Origin: Janthinobacterium sp. BJB426
GTDB taxonomy: Bacteria; Pseudomonadota; Gammaproteobacteria; Burkholderiales; Burkholderiaceae_D
Length of the DNA stretch: 64,000 nt
Reading direction: 5' to 3'
NCBI RefSeq assembly: GCF_002735705.1
Contig: NZ_PDZL01000011.1
Location: 1 to 64,000, forward strand
Position 1 is the first letter of the stretch, and each line of letters begins with the position of its first letter. Shown piece by piece: positions 51,973 to 63,146 of the stretch. Under the pieces are notes generated by a model. It saw only the letters and a list, made by a program, of their open reading frames with translations, had not been told where the DNA came from and did no database searches. The position numbers and the translations under genes were made by a program.

Positions 51973-53100
51973 ATGCTGCCCTTTCTCCTTTTGCTGCTGG
52001 CCGGCGTCATCCTCATGGCGCTGCGTTTCGTCCAGTTGCGCCGCGCCCTGCTGCGCGCGCGGGCGGGCGAAGCGCAGTTCCGCCTGCTGGCCGAGCACGG
52101 CCGCGACGCGGCTTTCCTGCTCGACGCCACCACCCTCGAATTGCTCTACATCAGCCCCGCCGCACAGCGCCTGACGGGCCATGACCTGGCCGCCTTGCAG
52201 AGCCACGCGGCGCGCCTGGCGCAAGACGTGCCGGCCCGGCTGCAGCGCTGGCGCGATGGCGATACCAGCCGCTTGACCCTGTTGCGTGAAGTGGAATTGC
52301 CGCATGCCGACGGCCACCAGCTGGCGCTGGAAATCAGCTCGAGCATCGTACCCGCGGCGGCCGGGCGGGGCGTGACCTTGGCGGGCACGGTGCGCGACGT
52401 CAGCGCCATCCAGGCGCAGGAAGCCGAGCGGGAAAAGGAGCAGAAGCGCTTCGCCTCGATGCTGTCGCATGAATTCCGCACGCCGCTGGCCACCATCGAC
52501 GGCGCCATCCAGCGGCTCGTCTCGACTTCCACGCAAGCGGACGAGGCCACGCGCAAGCGCTACGTGAAAATCCAGATGGCCGTCGACCGTTTGTTGTCCA
52601 TGATCGACGACTACCTGTCACCCGAACGCATGGCGGCCATCGGCCGCGAGCGGGCCGCCGACGGCATCGCGCCGCTGGCCTTGCTGCAGCAGGCGGCCGC
52701 CACCGTGCCGGCCAGCCACCGCGTGCAGTTGGAACTCGACGAAGACTTGCCGGCCCGGCTGCGCTGCGACGTGCCCGGCATGGCCCTGTGCCTGAAAATC
52801 CTGTTGGACAACGCCGTCAAGTTCAGCCCGCCGGGCAGCGCTATCGCCTTGTCGGCCAGGCTGGTGCCCGAGGGCGGCGTGGCGCTGTGCGTGCGCGATG
52901 CGGGGCCTGGCTTGCGGGAAGAAGAACTGGTGCGGCTGTTCGAGAAAGGTTTCCGTGGAACCTATGCCACGCATCCCGGTGCGGGCCTGGGACTGTACAT
53001 GGCGCGCGCCGTGGTGGACGTGCATGGCGGGAGTTTGCAGGGGCATAATCTGCCCGAAGGCGGGGCACTTTTCCGGATTTGGCTGCCGCTTCCTGTCTAG
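51973..53100 (+). CDS. Sensor histidine kinase with PAS domain
   Basis: 375 residues from the ATG at 51973. One N-terminal membrane segment (about 2-18), a PAS domain (about 35-150, AEHGRDAAFLLDATTLELLYISPAAQRLTGHD), a HisKA domain with phospho-acceptor His166 (MLSHEFRTPLATIDG), and a HATPase_c domain with the N box (LLDNAVKFS), G1 (DAGPGLREEE) and G2 (GAGLGLYMAR). It has no periplasmic sensor, so the PAS domain probably reads a cytoplasmic or redox signal. It is followed 138 bases later by the response regulator. Confidence 0.93.
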   Translation: MLPFLLLLLAGVILMALRFVQLRRALLRARAGEAQFRLLAEHGRDAAFLLDATTLELLYISPAAQRLTGHDLAALQSHAARLAQDVPARLQRWRDGDTSRLTLLREVELPHADGHQLALEISSSIVPAAAGRGVTLAGTVRDVSAIQAQEAEREKEQKRFASMLSHEFRTPLATIDGAIQRLVSTSTQADEATRKRYVKIQMAVDRLLSMIDDYLSPERMAAIGRERAADGIAPLALLQQAAATVPASHRVQLELDEDLPARLRCDVPGMALCLKILLDNAVKFSPPGSAIALSARLVPEGGVALCVRDAGPGLREEELVRLFEKGFRGTYATHPGAGLGLYMARAVVDVHGGSLQGHNLPEGGALFRIWLPLPV

Positions 53101-53238
53101 ACAAGGAAAAGCCTTGCTTCCGCTGAAGGCAACCGTGATAATTCCTTGACGTAAACCTATTGTGCCGTCCATCATGGTGTAGAAGTGCATGGCATGGTTT
53201 GCCCTCGGTGTGCTCACTAACGGAAGAATGGCGTAGCA

Positions 53239-53919
53239 ATGACGAAAATACTGATCGTCGAAGACAATCTCGACTACGCCGAAGACATGGCGGAGTTCCT
53301 CGTTGAGCTCGAACACGAAGTCCATATCACCAGCTCCGCTGGCGGCATGTGGACTGCGCTCAGCCATGGCAATGTCGGCGTGGTCGTGCTGGACCTGGGC
53401 TTGCCCGATGAGGATGGCTTCAACGTCATCCCCCGCATGCGCCAGCTGTATCCGCAAATCGGCGTGCTGGTGCTGACGGGGCGTGTCGCTTTCGACAGCC
53501 GCATCCTGGGCTTGCGCCTGGGCGCCGACCACTATCTCACCAAGCCGATCAAATTCCCCGAACTGGCTGCGCACATCGAAGCGCTCGACCGTCGCGTCGG
53601 TCCGCAAGATCCCGTGCCCGAGCCAGGCAAGTGGACCTTGAAAGTAAGCGCCCGCCAACTTGAATTGATGGGTTCAGTCATTGCCCTGACGGAAAAGGAA
53701 TTCAACTTCCTGCACCTGCTGACCATCAACACCCGCCCCGTGCCGCGCGACGTCATCGTGGCCGGCATGGGCGGCGAAGATCCCGATGCGGGCCGCCGCG
53801 TCGACATGCTCGTGTACCGCCTGCGCAAGAAAGCCAAGACGGGCCTGGGCCAGGACTTGCCGCTGCGCAGCGCGTATGGCGAGGGCTACAGCCTGTCGGC
53901 CAGTTTCAACCTGTCCTGA
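53239..53919 (+). CDS. Response regulator, OmpR-like
   Basis: 226 residues. A receiver domain (1-120) carries the acidic pocket (Glu8, Asp9) and phospho-acceptor Asp52 (VVLDLGLPDEDG), with Lys102 in the conserved LTKPIK. A winged-helix effector follows (about 128-222, SVIALTEKEFNFLHLL...RRVDMLVYRLRKKA). Partner of the preceding kinase. Its targets are unknown. Confidence 0.92.
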   Translation: MTKILIVEDNLDYAEDMAEFLVELEHEVHITSSAGGMWTALSHGNVGVVVLDLGLPDEDGFNVIPRMRQLYPQIGVLVLTGRVAFDSRILGLRLGADHYLTKPIKFPELAAHIEALDRRVGPQDPVPEPGKWTLKVSARQLELMGSVIALTEKEFNFLHLLTINTRPVPRDVIVAGMGGEDPDAGRRVDMLVYRLRKKAKTGLGQDLPLRSAYGEGYSLSASFNLS

Positions 53920-53953
53920 TGACCTTGTTGCGCCGCGCGCAAGTGGTCGGCGC

Positions 53954-54013
53954 AATAAAAGGGACAGAGTCAACCGGTTTTCCTAGTATTTCAAATAAAA
54001 CAGGGTCAGAGTC
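53954..54013 (+). repeat. REP-like elements left of the RAYT gene
   Basis: Two related units, AATAAAAGGGACAGAGTC (53954-53971) and AAATAAAACAGGGTCAGAGTC shortened here to its core GGGTCAGAGTC (54003-54013). Inverted, degraded counterparts lie on the right side of the transposase-like gene (54841-54907), as expected for REP sequences mobilised by a RAYT. Confidence 0.55.
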
Positions 54014-54072
54014 GCGCCTTGTGCAGTAAGTGTGTAAAATCAAGGCCTTAGCCTATCTTTGCCGATTCTGCC

Positions 54073-54780
54073 ATGGCCCGTTTGCCCCGCCTCATCATTC
54101 CAGCACTGCCCCATTACGTGATCCAGCGCGGCAGCAACCGCCAGCCCGTGTTCCAGGATGCGCTTGACTACGCGCAATTCCTGTCCTGGCTGAAAACGGG
54201 GGCGAAAATGTTCAAGGTGGCCATCCACGCCTATGTTTTATTGCCTGATCAGCTACATTTGCTGGCCACGCCGGCCGATGCGACGGGCCTGGGACAGCTG
54301 ATGCAGTGGTTGGGACGCTATTACGTGCCGTATTTCAACCAGAAATACGGCCGCGAAGGCGCCTTGTGGCAGGGACGCTACAAAACTTCCGTCATCGATC
54401 CCGACAATTTCTTCCTCACTTGCTGCCGCTACCTGGAATGCGTACCCGTGCAAACGGGCCTGGCGGGCCAGGCGCTCGATTACAACTGGTCCAGCTATGC
54501 CCACCATGCGGGCGTGCGTCCCGATCCCGTCATCACCGACCATGCGCTGTACTGGGCGCTGGGAAACACGCCGTTCGACCGCGAGGCGGCGTATCTGCAC
54601 CTGTGCGAGCAAGGCCTGGGCAGCAGCCAGGTGAAAGTGGTGGAACAGGCTGTATTAAAGGGTTGGCCGCTCGGTTCCGACGTGTTCAAGCAGGCGCTGG
54701 AGCAGAAAATGCAGCGGCAAGTGCTGCCGGCCAGGCGGGGCCGTCCCCGCAAAATCGTAGCCGAGGCGGACATTAATTGA
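54073..54780 (+). CDS. REP-associated tyrosine transposase-like protein (RAYT), altered HUH motif
   Basis: 235 residues of the Y1 transposase (IS200-like, PF01797) family: MARLPRLIIPALPHYVIQRGSNRQPVF, HAYVLLPDQLHLLATP, GREGALWQGRYKTSVID and CRYLECVPVQTGL with the candidate catalytic Tyr120. The metal-binding HUH motif reads Gln60-Leu-His62 in place of His-x-His, so catalysis may be lost. A basic C-terminal tail (ARRGRPRKI) probably binds DNA. REP-like repeats in opposite orientation flank it. It is a single gene between the two-component pair and gltB. Confidence 0.85.
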   Translation: MARLPRLIIPALPHYVIQRGSNRQPVFQDALDYAQFLSWLKTGAKMFKVAIHAYVLLPDQLHLLATPADATGLGQLMQWLGRYYVPYFNQKYGREGALWQGRYKTSVIDPDNFFLTCCRYLECVPVQTGLAGQALDYNWSSYAHHAGVRPDPVITDHALYWALGNTPFDREAAYLHLCEQGLGSSQVKVVEQAVLKGWPLGSDVFKQALEQKMQRQVLPARRGRPRKIVAEADIN

Positions 54781-54840
54781 AACCCATTCGCATTTAAAAC
54801 AGAAAATGGTTCCTTTCTTATCTTTTATTGAAATTGCCGC

Positions 54841-54907
54841 GACTATGTCCCTATTAAATTTTTAGAGCGACGGAATCGAATTTAATTCAACTCCGACCCT
54901 AATTATT
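54841..54907 (-). repeat. REP-like elements right of the RAYT gene
   Basis: GACTATGTCCCTATT (from 54841) and ACTCCGACCCTAATTATT (54890-54907) are degraded reverse-complement versions of the two units at 53954-54013 (GACTCTGTCCC and GACTCTGACCC when inverted). Together they frame the RAYT gene. Confidence 0.5.
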
Positions 54908-54974
54908 CTGGTTGAGTTTTTTGTTGCGTTGCACTACTCTAGTTTTTCGATAGTCATATGCAGCGGAGAAGCCC

Positions 54975-57900
54975 ATGAAAGCGCAAGGCCTGTACGACCC
55001 AGCCAATGAACACGATGCCTGCGGCGTCGGTTTCGTCGCCCATATCAAGGGCAACAAGACCCATTCGATCGTCGAACAGGGTTTGCTGATACTGAAAAAC
55101 CTCGATCACCGGGGCGCCGTGGGCGCCGATGCGCTGATGGGCGATGGCGCCGGCATCCTGATCCAGATTCCTGACCAGTACTACCGCGAAGAAATGGCCA
55201 AGCAGGGCGTGGAATTGCCGCCGCCTGGCGAATACGGCGTGGGCATGGTCTTCTTGCCGAAGGAACATGCGTCGCGCATCGCGTGCGAACAGGAAATCGA
55301 ACGCGCCGTGCGCATCGAGGGACAGGTCGTGCTGGGCTGGCGCAACGTGCCCATCGATACGGACATGCCGATGTCGCCCACCGTGCGCGCCAAGGAACCC
55401 GTCATCCGCCAGATTTTCATCGGCCGCGGCCCGGACATCATGGTCACCGACGCGCTCGAGCGCAAACTGTATGTAATCCGCAAATCGTCGGGCCACGCCA
55501 TCCAGGCCTTGAAACTGCTGCACGGCAAGGAATTCTTCGTGCCGTCGATGTCGGCGCGCACCATTGTGTACAAGGGCTTGCTGCTGGCCGACCAGGTGGG
55601 CGTGTACTACAAGGACTTGCAGGATGCGCGCTGCATCTCGGCCCTGGCCCTCGTGCACCAGCGTTTCTCGACGAATACTTTCCCGGAATGGCCGCTGGCC
55701 CACCCCTACCGTTTGATCGCCCATAACGGCGAAATCAACACGGTGAAAGGCAACTTCAACTGGATGCGCGCGCGCGAAGGCGTGATGAAGTCGGCCGTGC
55801 TGGGCGACGACCTGCAAAAGCTGTTCCCCTTGATCTATGAAGGCCAGTCCGATACGGCGTGCTTCGACAATGCGCTGGAACTGCTGCTGATGGCCGGCTA
55901 CCCGATCGCCCAGGCGATGATGATGATGATTCCGGAAGCGTGGGAAAACCACACGACGATGGACGACAACCGCCGCGCCTTCTATGAATACCACGCGGCC
56001 ATGATGGAACCGTGGGACGGCCCCGCCGCCATGGCGTTTACGGATGGCCGCCACATCGGCGGCACCCTGGACCGCAACGGCTTGCGTCCCGCGCGCTACA
56101 TCGTCACGGACGACGACCTGGTGGTGATGGCGTCGGAATCGGGCGTGCTGCCGATCCCGGAATCGAAAATCATCCAGAAATGGCGCTTGCAGCCTGGCAA
56201 GATGTTCCTGATCGACCTGGAAGCGGGCCGCATCATCGACGACCAGGAACTGAAAAACACCTACGCCAACGCCAAGCCATACAAGGCATGGATCAACTCG
56301 GTGCGTATCAAGCTCGACGAGATCAAGATGGCCGAAGGCCAAGCCAAGCTGGACCGCGCGCAAGGCGAAAAAGAGCAGCCATCGTTGCTCGATCGCCAGC
56401 AAGCGTTCGGCTACACGCAGGAAGACTTGAAATTCCTCATGGCGCCAATGGCCGTGGCCGGCGAAGAGGCGACGGGCTCGATGGGCAATGACTCGCCGCT
56501 GGCCGTCATGTCGAACAAATTGAAGCCTTTGTATAACTACTTCAAGCAGTTGTTCGCGCAAGTGACGAATCCGCCGATCGATCCGATCCGCGAAGCGATG
56601 GTGATGTCGCTCGTGTCCTTCATCGGTCCGAAACCGAACTTGCTCGATACCAACAACGTCAACCCGCCGATGCGCCTGGAAGTGGCGCAGCCCGTGCTGG
56701 GCTTTGACGACATGGCCCGTCTGCGCAACATCAGCGCCCACACGGGCGGCAAGTTCAAGTCCTACGAACTGGACATCTGCTACCCGCTGGCCTGGGGCAA
56801 GGAAGGCGTGGAAGCGTGCCTGGCCTCGCTGTGCGCGGAAGCCGTCGACGCCGTGAAATCCGGCCACAACATCCTGATCGTCTCGGATCGCGCCATTTGC
56901 GCCGACCAGGTGGCGATCCCTGCGCTGCTGGCCACCTCGACCGTGCACCAGCACCTGGTGAGCAAGGGCTTGCGCGCCTCCACCGGCCTGGTCGTGGAAA
57001 CGGGCTCGGCCCGCGAAACGCACCACTTCGCTCTGCTGGCCGGCTACGGCGCGGAAGCCGTCCACCCGTATCTGGCCATGGAAACCCTGGTCGAGATGGC
57101 GCACGGCTTGCCGGGCGACTTGTCGGGCGACAAAGCCATCTATAACTACACCAAGGCGGTCGGCAAGGGCTTGATGAAGGTCATGTCGAAGATGGGCATT
57201 TCCACGTATATGTCGTACTGCGGCGCGCAAATCTTCGAAGCCATCGGTTTGAACAAGTCGCTGGTGGACAAATACTTCAAGGGCACGGCCTCGAACGTGG
57301 AAGGCATCGGCGTGTTTGAAGTGGCGGAAGAAGCGCTGCGCCTGCACGCGCTGGCCTTCGGCAACGATCCCGTGCTGGCGGACAAGCTCGACGCGGGCGG
57401 CGAATACGCCTTCCGCGTGCGCGGCGAAGACCACATGTGGACGCCGGATGCAATTGCCAAGCTGCAGCATTCCACGCGTAGCAACAATTTCTCCAGCTAC
57501 AAGGAATATGCGCAAATCATCAACGACCAGAGCCGTCGCCATCTGACCCTGCGCGGCCTGTTCGAGTTCAAGCTCGACCCGACCAAGGCCATCCCGCTCG
57601 ACGAAGTGGAACCGGCCAAGGAAATCGTCAAGCGCTTCGCCACGGGCGCCATGTCGCTCGGTTCCATCAGCACGGAAGCGCACGCCACCCTGGCCGTGGC
57701 CATGAACCGCATCGGCGGCAAGTCGAACACGGGCGAGGGCGGCGAAGATCCGAACCGCTACATGCAGGAATTGAAGGGTATTCCGATCCGCCAGGGCGAC
57801 ACCATGGCCTCCGTCGTGGGCGCCGAACAAATCGTCGTCGATATTCCGCTGCAGGAAGGCGATTCCATGCGCTCGCGCATCAAGCAGGTGGCGTCGGGAC

Positions 57901-59675
57901 GTTTCGGCGTCACGGCCGCCTACCTGAACTCGGCCGACCAGATCCAGATCAAGATGGCGCAGGGCGCGAAACCGGGCGAAGGCGGCCAGTTACCTGGCCA
58001 TAAAGTGTCTGAATACATCGCCAGCCTGCGCTTTTCCGTGCCGGGCGTGGGCCTGATTTCGCCGCCGCCGCACCATGACATCTATTCGATCGAAGATCTG
58101 GCGCAGCTGATCCATGACTTGAAGAACGCCAATCCGCGCGCCTCGATCTCCGTGAAGCTGGTGTCGGAAGTGGGTATCGGCACGGTGGCTGCCGGTGTCA
58201 CCAAGGCGAAAGCCGACCACGTGGTCGTTGCCGGCCATGACGGCGGCACGGGCGCCTCGCCACTGTCGTCCGTGAAACATGCGGGCACGCCGTGGGAGTT
58301 GGGTCTGGCCGAAACGCAACAAACGCTGGTCTTGAACGGCTTGCGCAGCCGTATCCGCGTGCAGGCCGACGGCCAGATGAAGACGGGCCGCGACGTGGTC
58401 ATCGCCGCTCTGTTGGGCGCCGACGAGATCGGTTTCGCCACGGCGCCGCTGGTGGTCGAAGGCTGCATCATGATGCGCAAATGCCACTTGAATACGTGCC
58501 CGGTGGGCGTGGCCACGCAAGATCCGGTGCTGCGCGCCAAGTTCTCGGGCAAGCCTGAGTATGTCGTCAATTATTTCTTCTTCGTGGCCGAAGAAGCCCG
58601 TCAGTTGATGGCGCAGCTGGGCATCCGCACGTACGATGAACTGATCGGCCGCGTCGACTTGCTGGACAAATCGAAGGCAATTTCGCACTGGAAGGCGCAG
58701 GGGCTGGACTTCTCGGCCATCTTCTACAAGCCGGAAACCCCGGACGGCCAAGCCTGCCGCCACGTGGAGTTCCAGGATCATGCGCTGGAAAAGGCGCTCG
58801 ATCACAAGCTGATCGCGCAAGCGCGCGCGGCGCTGGAAAAGGGCGAGCGCGTCTCCTTCATCTCGCCCGTGCGCAACCTGAACCGCACGGTGGGCACCAT
58901 GCTGTCCGGCGAAGTGGCGAAGAAATACGGTCACGCCGGCTTGCCGGACGACACCATCCACATTCAATTGCAAGGCACGGCGGGCCAGTCGGCCTGCGCC
59001 TTCCTGGCGCACGGCATTACGATCGACCTGGTGGGTGAAGGTAACGACTACGTGGGTAAAGGCTTGTCGGGCGGACGCATCATCGTGCGGCCGAATACGG
59101 AATTCCGTGGCTGGGCCGTGGACAACATCATCATCGGCAACACGGTGCTGTACGGCGCCATCGCCGGCGAAGCCTTCTTCAATGGCGTGGCCGGCGAACG
59201 CTTTGCCGTGCGCAACTCGGGCGCCACCACGGTGGTCGAGGGCCTGGGCGACCATGGCTGCGAATATATGACGGGCGGCACGGTCGTGGTCCTGGGCAAT
59301 ACGGGACGCAACTTCGCGGCCGGCATGTCGGGCGGCATTGCCTATGTGTATGACCCGGCGGGCGACTTTGCCAGCAAGTGCAACACGGCCATGGTCAGCC
59401 TGGACAAGGTGGTTTCTGCCGGTGAACAGCACCTGGACCGCGATGCCTGGCATACGCAGCACCGCGATGGCGTGCCGGAAGCCGACGAGGTCATCCTCAA
59501 GCGCCTGATCGAGCGTCACTTCAAGCACACGGGCAGCACGCGCGCCCGCGTCTTGCTGGACGACTGGGCAGCGGCGCGTGGCAAGTTCGTGAAAGTCTTC
59601 CCGAACGAATACAAGCGCGCACTGATTGAAATGGCAGCTGACGCCGCCATGGAAGTGCAAGCCGTCGCCGCCTGA
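54975..59675 (+). CDS. gltB: Glutamate synthase, large (alpha) subunit
   Basis: 1566 residues, the full family length. The glutaminase domain is at the N-terminus, with Cys16 ([13 protein letters not shown]) becoming the N-terminal nucleophile after processing. A central domain, the FMN-binding synthase domain (about 850-1220) and the GXGXG beta-helix follow. The [3Fe-4S] cluster ligands are Cys1164, Cys1170 and Cys1175. It transfers the amide nitrogen of glutamine to 2-oxoglutarate, making two glutamates together with GltD. CGGAG precedes the start. gltD follows after 79 bases. Confidence 0.97.
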   Translation: MKAQGLYDPANEHDACGVGFVAHIKGNKTHSIVEQGLLILKNLDHRGAVGADALMGDGAGILIQIPDQYYREEMAKQGVELPPPGEYGVGMVFLPKEHASRIACEQEIERAVRIEGQVVLGWRNVPIDTDMPMSPTVRAKEPVIRQIFIGRGPDIMVTDALERKLYVIRKSSGHAIQALKLLHGKEFFVPSMSARTIVYKGLLLADQVGVYYKDLQDARCISALALVHQRFSTNTFPEWPLAHPYRLIAHNGEINTVKGNFNWMRAREGVMKSAVLGDDLQKLFPLIYEGQSDTACFDNALELLLMAGYPIAQAMMMMIPEAWENHTTMDDNRRAFYEYHAAMMEPWDGPAAMAFTDGRHIGGTLDRNGLRPARYIVTDDDLVVMASESGVLPIPESKIIQKWRLQPGKMFLIDLEAGRIIDDQELKNTYANAKPYKAWINSVRIKLDEIKMAEGQAKLDRAQGEKEQPSLLDRQQAFGYTQEDLKFLMAPMAVAGEEATGSMGNDSPLAVMSNKLKPLYNYFKQLFAQVTNPPIDPIREAMVMSLVSFIGPKPNLLDTNNVNPPMRLEVAQPVLGFDDMARLRNISAHTGGKFKSYELDICYPLAWGKEGVEACLASLCAEAVDAVKSGHNILIVSDRAICADQVAIPALLATSTVHQHLVSKGLRASTGLVVETGSARETHHFALLAGYGAEAVHPYLAMETLVEMAHGLPGDLSGDKAIYNYTKAVGKGLMKVMSKMGISTYMSYCGAQIFEAIGLNKSLVDKYFKGTASNVEGIGVFEVAEEALRLHALAFGNDPVLADKLDAGGEYAFRVRGEDHMWTPDAIAKLQHSTRSNNFSSYKEYAQIINDQSRRHLTLRGLFEFKLDPTKAIPLDEVEPAKEIVKRFATGAMSLGSISTEAHATLAVAMNRIGGKSNTGEGGEDPNRYMQELKGIPIRQGDTMASVVGAEQIVVDIPLQEGDSMRSRIKQVASGRFGVTAAYLNSADQIQIKMAQGAKPGEGGQLPGHKVSEYIASLRFSVPGVGLISPPPHHDIYSIEDLAQLIHDLKNANPRASISVKLVSEVGIGTVAAGVTKAKADHVVVAGHDGGTGASPLSSVKHAGTPWELGLAETQQTLVLNGLRSRIRVQADGQMKTGRDVVIAALLGADEIGFATAPLVVEGCIMMRKCHLNTCPVGVATQDPVLRAKFSGKPEYVVNYFFFVAEEARQLMAQLGIRTYDELIGRVDLLDKSKAISHWKAQGLDFSAIFYKPETPDGQACRHVEFQDHALEKALDHKLIAQARAALEKGERVSFISPVRNLNRTVGTMLSGEVAKKYGHAGLPDDTIHIQLQGTAGQSACAFLAHGITIDLVGEGNDYVGKGLSGGRIIVRPNTEFRGWAVDNIIIGNTVLYGAIAGEAFFNGVAGERFAVRNSGATTVVEGLGDHGCEYMTGGTVVVLGNTGRNFAAGMSGGIAYVYDPAGDFASKCNTAMVSLDKVVSAGEQHLDRDAWHTQHRDGVPEADEVILKRLIERHFKHTGSTRARVLLDDWAAARGKFVKVFPNEYKRALIEMAADAAMEVQAVAA

Positions 59676-59754
59676 GCCAGCTAAGCTCATTGCCAAATGA
59701 ATGACCAGGGAGCGGCCCAGCCGTTCCCCGCCAGCCAAATACAAAGGAAACATC

Positions 59755-61218
59755 GTGGGTAAAATTACCGGCTTCATGGAATTCAAGCGCCAGGACGAAC
59801 ACTATCTGGAGCCTGCCGCGCGCCTGAAGAACTACAAGGAATTCGTCTTGCACCTGTCGGACGCGCAAGCGACCGTGCAAGGCGCGCGCTGCATGGATTG
59901 CGGCATTCCCTTCTGCACCACGGGTTGTCCCGTGAATAACATCATTCCCGACTGGAATGACCTGGTGTACCGCGGCGCCTACCGCGAAGCGCTCGACATC
60001 CTGCATTCGACAAATAACTTCCCGGAATTTACGGGCCGCATCTGCCCGGCGCCGTGCGAATCGGCCTGTACCCTGGGCATCCATGAAGATCCGGTCGGCA
60101 TCAAGTCGATCGAACACAAGATCATCGACATGGGCTGGGAACACGGCTGGGTCACGCCGCAGCCGGCCCCTTTCAGTACCGGCAAGAAAGTGGCCATCGT
60201 CGGTTCCGGTCCTGCCGGCCTGGCGGCGGCGCAGCAGCTGGCGCGCGCCGGCCATGCCGTCACCGTGTTTGAAAAGAGCGACCGGGTCGGTGGTTTGTTG
60301 CGTTATGGCATCCCCGACTTCAAGATGGAAAAGTCGCACATCGACCTGCGCGTGAAACAGATGGAAGCCGAAGGCGTCGTGTTCCGCACCAGCGTGCTGG
60401 TGGGCAAGGATTTCCCGGCCCACGTCAACAACTGGGCCAAGGAAACCATTTTCCCGGAAGACCTGGAAAAGGAATTTGACGCCGTCATCATGGCCGGCGG
60501 CGCCGAGCAGCCGCGCGACTTGCCCGTGCCGGGCCGCGAACTGAAAGGCGTGCATTTCGCCATGGATTTCTTGCCGCTGCAAAACAAAGTCAACGCGGGC
60601 GACAAGCTCAAGGACCAGATCAAGGCCACGGGCAAGCACGTGGTGGTGATCGGCGGCGGTGACACGGGTTCCGACTGCGTCGGCACCTCGAACCGCCATG
60701 GCGCCGCTTCGGTGGCCCAGTTCGAACTGATGCCGCAGCCGCCGGAACAGGAAAACAAGCCGCTCGTCTGGCCGTACTGGCCGACCAAGCTGCGCACCTC
60801 GTCCTCGCACGAGGAAGGCTGCGAGCGCGACTGGGCCGTGGCCACCAAGCGTTTCGAAGGCAAGGGTGGCAAGGTGGAAAAGCTGATCGCCTGCCGCGTT
60901 GAATGGAAAGACGGCAAGATGAGCGAAGTGCCGAACTCGGAATTCGAGATGAAAGCGGACCTGGTCTTCCTGGCCATGGGTTTTGTTTCCCCTGTGCAAC
61001 AGGTGCTGGAAGCGTTCGGCGTCGATACGGATGCGCGCGGCAATGTCAAGGCAACAACAGACGGCGTTGGCTGCTACCAGACGTCGGTGGCCAAGGTGTT
61101 TGCGGCCGGCGACATGCGCCGTGGCCAGTCGCTGGTGGTCTGGGCCATCCGCGAAGGACGCCAGTGCGCGCGCGCCGTCGATGAGTTCCTGATGGGGGCA
61201 TCCCTGCTGCCGCGCTAA
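59755..61218 (+). CDS. gltD: Glutamate synthase, small (beta) subunit
   Basis: 487 residues from a GTG at 59755, chosen because AAAGGAAA lies just upstream and it gives the standard N-terminus (GKITGFMEF). An upstream in-frame ATG at 59701 adds 18 unrelated residues. N-terminal iron-sulfur cysteines (Cys46, 49, 54 and 58, and the CPAPCESAC group) are followed by FAD ([17 protein letters not shown]) and NADPH (GGGDTGSDC) binding domains. It passes electrons from NADPH to GltB. Confidence 0.97.
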   Translation: MGKITGFMEFKRQDEHYLEPAARLKNYKEFVLHLSDAQATVQGARCMDCGIPFCTTGCPVNNIIPDWNDLVYRGAYREALDILHSTNNFPEFTGRICPAPCESACTLGIHEDPVGIKSIEHKIIDMGWEHGWVTPQPAPFSTGKKVAIVGSGPAGLAAAQQLARAGHAVTVFEKSDRVGGLLRYGIPDFKMEKSHIDLRVKQMEAEGVVFRTSVLVGKDFPAHVNNWAKETIFPEDLEKEFDAVIMAGGAEQPRDLPVPGRELKGVHFAMDFLPLQNKVNAGDKLKDQIKATGKHVVVIGGGDTGSDCVGTSNRHGAASVAQFELMPQPPEQENKPLVWPYWPTKLRTSSSHEEGCERDWAVATKRFEGKGGKVEKLIACRVEWKDGKMSEVPNSEFEMKADLVFLAMGFVSPVQQVLEAFGVDTDARGNVKATTDGVGCYQTSVAKVFAAGDMRRGQSLVVWAIREGRQCARAVDEFLMGASLLPR

Positions 61219-61220
61219 TT

Positions 61221-61243
61221 AACGAGCAATTGTTCGTTTTTTT
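61221..61243 (+). terminator. Intrinsic terminator after gltD
   Basis: AACGAG, CAATTG and TTCGTT form a hairpin followed by a run of T, 3 bases after the gltD stop. The rest of the 248-base gap to mlaF holds two copies of CACTACAATA (61350-61359 and 61444-61453), whose TACAAT part could act as a -10 element, but no matching -35 is convincing. Confidence 0.75.
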
Positions 61244-61466
61244 GCCAGGGCCACGGCGCGGATCGCGACGTGGCCTTTGTTATTTTTACTTGTCAAGTCA
61301 ACAGCGGCGAAGGCGATCGGGCAGGGACGCGATGTGCGGGCCAAATTTCCACTACAATATCTGACTTTCGATTCATTAGTGTTGTATTCTTCCCCTTTAC
61401 GGGGCTGTCCCTAGGGGTGTCTCAGCAGAGGTTGGCGTTTCTGCACTACAATACGCCATTAAAATA

Positions 61467-62288
61467 GTGAGCTTCGTCGTGCCAAATCTTGTTGAGATCC
61501 GTGATTTACACTTTGCCTATGGAGAACGTTCGATTTTATCGGGCCTTCAAATGGATTTCCCACGTGGAAAAGTTGTGGCCGTCATGGGTGGCTCCGGCAG
61601 TGGCAAGACGACCGTACTGCGCCTGATCGGCGGGCAGTTGCGCCCCAGTTCCGGCTCCGTGAATGTGGACGGCCAGATCGTGCATACCTTGGGGACCGAC
61701 GAGCTATATCAGCTGCGCCGCAAGATGGGCATGCTGTTCCAGCACGGCGCCCTGTTTACGGATTTGACGGCGTTCGAAAACGTGGCGTTCCCCCTGCGCG
61801 AACACACGGACTTGAATGAAGAGCTGATCCGCACCCTGGTGCTGATGAAGCTGCACGCCGTGGGACTGCGCAATGCGGCGCAATTGAAGCCGGCCGAGAT
61901 CTCGGGCGGCATGGGCCGCCGCGTCGCGCTGGCGCGCGCCATCGCGCTCGACCCCGAACTGATCATGTATGACGAACCCTTCGCCGGCCTGGATCCGATT
62001 TCCATGGGCGTGACGGCGAATTTGATCCGCAATCTGAACGATGCGCTGGGCTCCACGTCTATCCTGGTATCGCATGATGTGAAGGAGTGTTTCGCCATCG
62101 CTGATTATGTCTATTTTCTGTCATCGGGCAAGATCGTGGCGCACGGCACGCCGGCCGAGATGGCCGTGTCGACGCATCCGTACGTCAAGCAGTTCGTCAA
62201 TGCCGAGGCCGATGGTCCCGTGCCGTTCCATTACCCGGGCAAGTCGCTGGCCGACGACCTGGGCCTGCAGACGGGGGGCGGCCGATGA
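61467..62288 (+). CDS. mlaF: Mla phospholipid-transport ATPase
   Basis: 273 residues. Walker A GGSGSGKTT (41-49), ABC signature ISGGMGRRVALARA, Walker B LIMYDEPFAGLD and the switch His (LVSHDVKE). It powers the MlaFEDB complex that moves phospholipids between the inner and outer membranes to keep the outer leaflet asymmetric. The start is a GTG at 61467; GTG 61479 is also possible since no clear binding site is present. It overlaps mlaE by 4 bases. Confidence 0.95.
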   Translation: MSFVVPNLVEIRDLHFAYGERSILSGLQMDFPRGKVVAVMGGSGSGKTTVLRLIGGQLRPSSGSVNVDGQIVHTLGTDELYQLRRKMGMLFQHGALFTDLTAFENVAFPLREHTDLNEELIRTLVLMKLHAVGLRNAAQLKPAEISGGMGRRVALARAIALDPELIMYDEPFAGLDPISMGVTANLIRNLNDALGSTSILVSHDVKECFAIADYVYFLSSGKIVAHGTPAEMAVSTHPYVKQFVNAEADGPVPFHYPGKSLADDLGLQTGGGR

Positions 62289-63067
62289 TCGCGCGTTTCC
62301 TGGCGGCGATCGGAGCATGGTTGCGCAATTCGGTACAAGACCTCGGCTTCGCCGTGCGGTCGTTTTTCATCATCATCGCCTCGTCGGGCGGCCTGTGGCG
62401 CCGTCCGCGCCTGGTGATTGAGCAACTGTTTTTTATCGGTAACCGCTCGCTGGTGATTACCGCCGTCTCTGGCCTGTTTGTCGGCATGGTGCTGGGTTTG
62501 CAAGGCTATTACACCTTGACCACGTACGGCGCCGAACAGTCGCTGGGCTTGCTGGTGGCGCTGTCCCTGACGCGCGAACTGGGGCCGGTCGTCACGGCGC
62601 TGCTGTTTGCCGGCCGCGCGGGCACCTCGCTGACGGCGGAAATCGGCCTGATGAAGGCGGGCGAGCAATTGTCGGCCATGGAAATGATGGCCGTGAACCC
62701 GATCCAGCGCGTGCTGGCGCCCCGTTTCTGGGCCGGCGTGATCGCCATGCCGATCCTGGGTGCCATCTTCACGGCCGTCGGCATCATCGGCAGCTACCTG
62801 GTCGGCGTGGTGCTGATCGGCGTCGATGAAGGCTCGTTCTGGTCGCAGATGCAGGGCGGCGTGGATGTCTGGAAAGAAGTGGGCAATGGCACCATCAAGA
62901 GCCTGGTGTTCGGTATTGCGGTGACCTTCATCGCGCTGTTCCAGGGATACCAGGCTCAGCCGACGCCGGAAGACGTCTCTGGCGCCACCACGCGCACGGT
63001 GGTCATCTCGTCGTTGATGGTGTGGTGGCTCGATTTCATGATGACGGCGTTGATGTTTAGCAAGTAA
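62285..63067 (+). CDS. mlaE: Mla phospholipid-transport permease
   Basis: 260-residue MlaE-family inner-membrane permease with about five spans. Conserved parts include SLTRELGPVVTALLFAGRAGTSLTAEIGLMKAGEQLSAMEMMAVNP and the C-terminal GVSGATTRTVV-like region (EDVSGATTRTVVISSLMVWWLDFMMTA). It starts within the ATGA overlap with mlaF, implying coupled translation. Confidence 0.95.
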   Translation: MIARFLAAIGAWLRNSVQDLGFAVRSFFIIIASSGGLWRRPRLVIEQLFFIGNRSLVITAVSGLFVGMVLGLQGYYTLTTYGAEQSLGLLVALSLTRELGPVVTALLFAGRAGTSLTAEIGLMKAGEQLSAMEMMAVNPIQRVLAPRFWAGVIAMPILGAIFTAVGIIGSYLVGVVLIGVDEGSFWSQMQGGVDVWKEVGNGTIKSLVFGIAVTFIALFQGYQAQPTPEDVSGATTRTVVISSLMVWWLDFMMTALMFSK

Positions 63068-63146
63068 TTGCCGATCAGCGACAAACAGCGGGCCTGGGCA
63101 AGATGTTGCGCAGGCGGCAGCAAGTAAAAATTATTTAGGATTGTTT

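Noticed and set aside
54954-57830. Long minus-strand frame opposite gltB
   Set aside because: It lies fully antisense to the conserved gltB, and its His/Arg/Val-rich translation shows no family features.
61350-61453. Two CACTACAATA repeats as tandem promoters of mlaF
   Set aside because: TACAAT could be a -10 element, but neither copy has a -35 at 16-18 bases, so no promoter is called.
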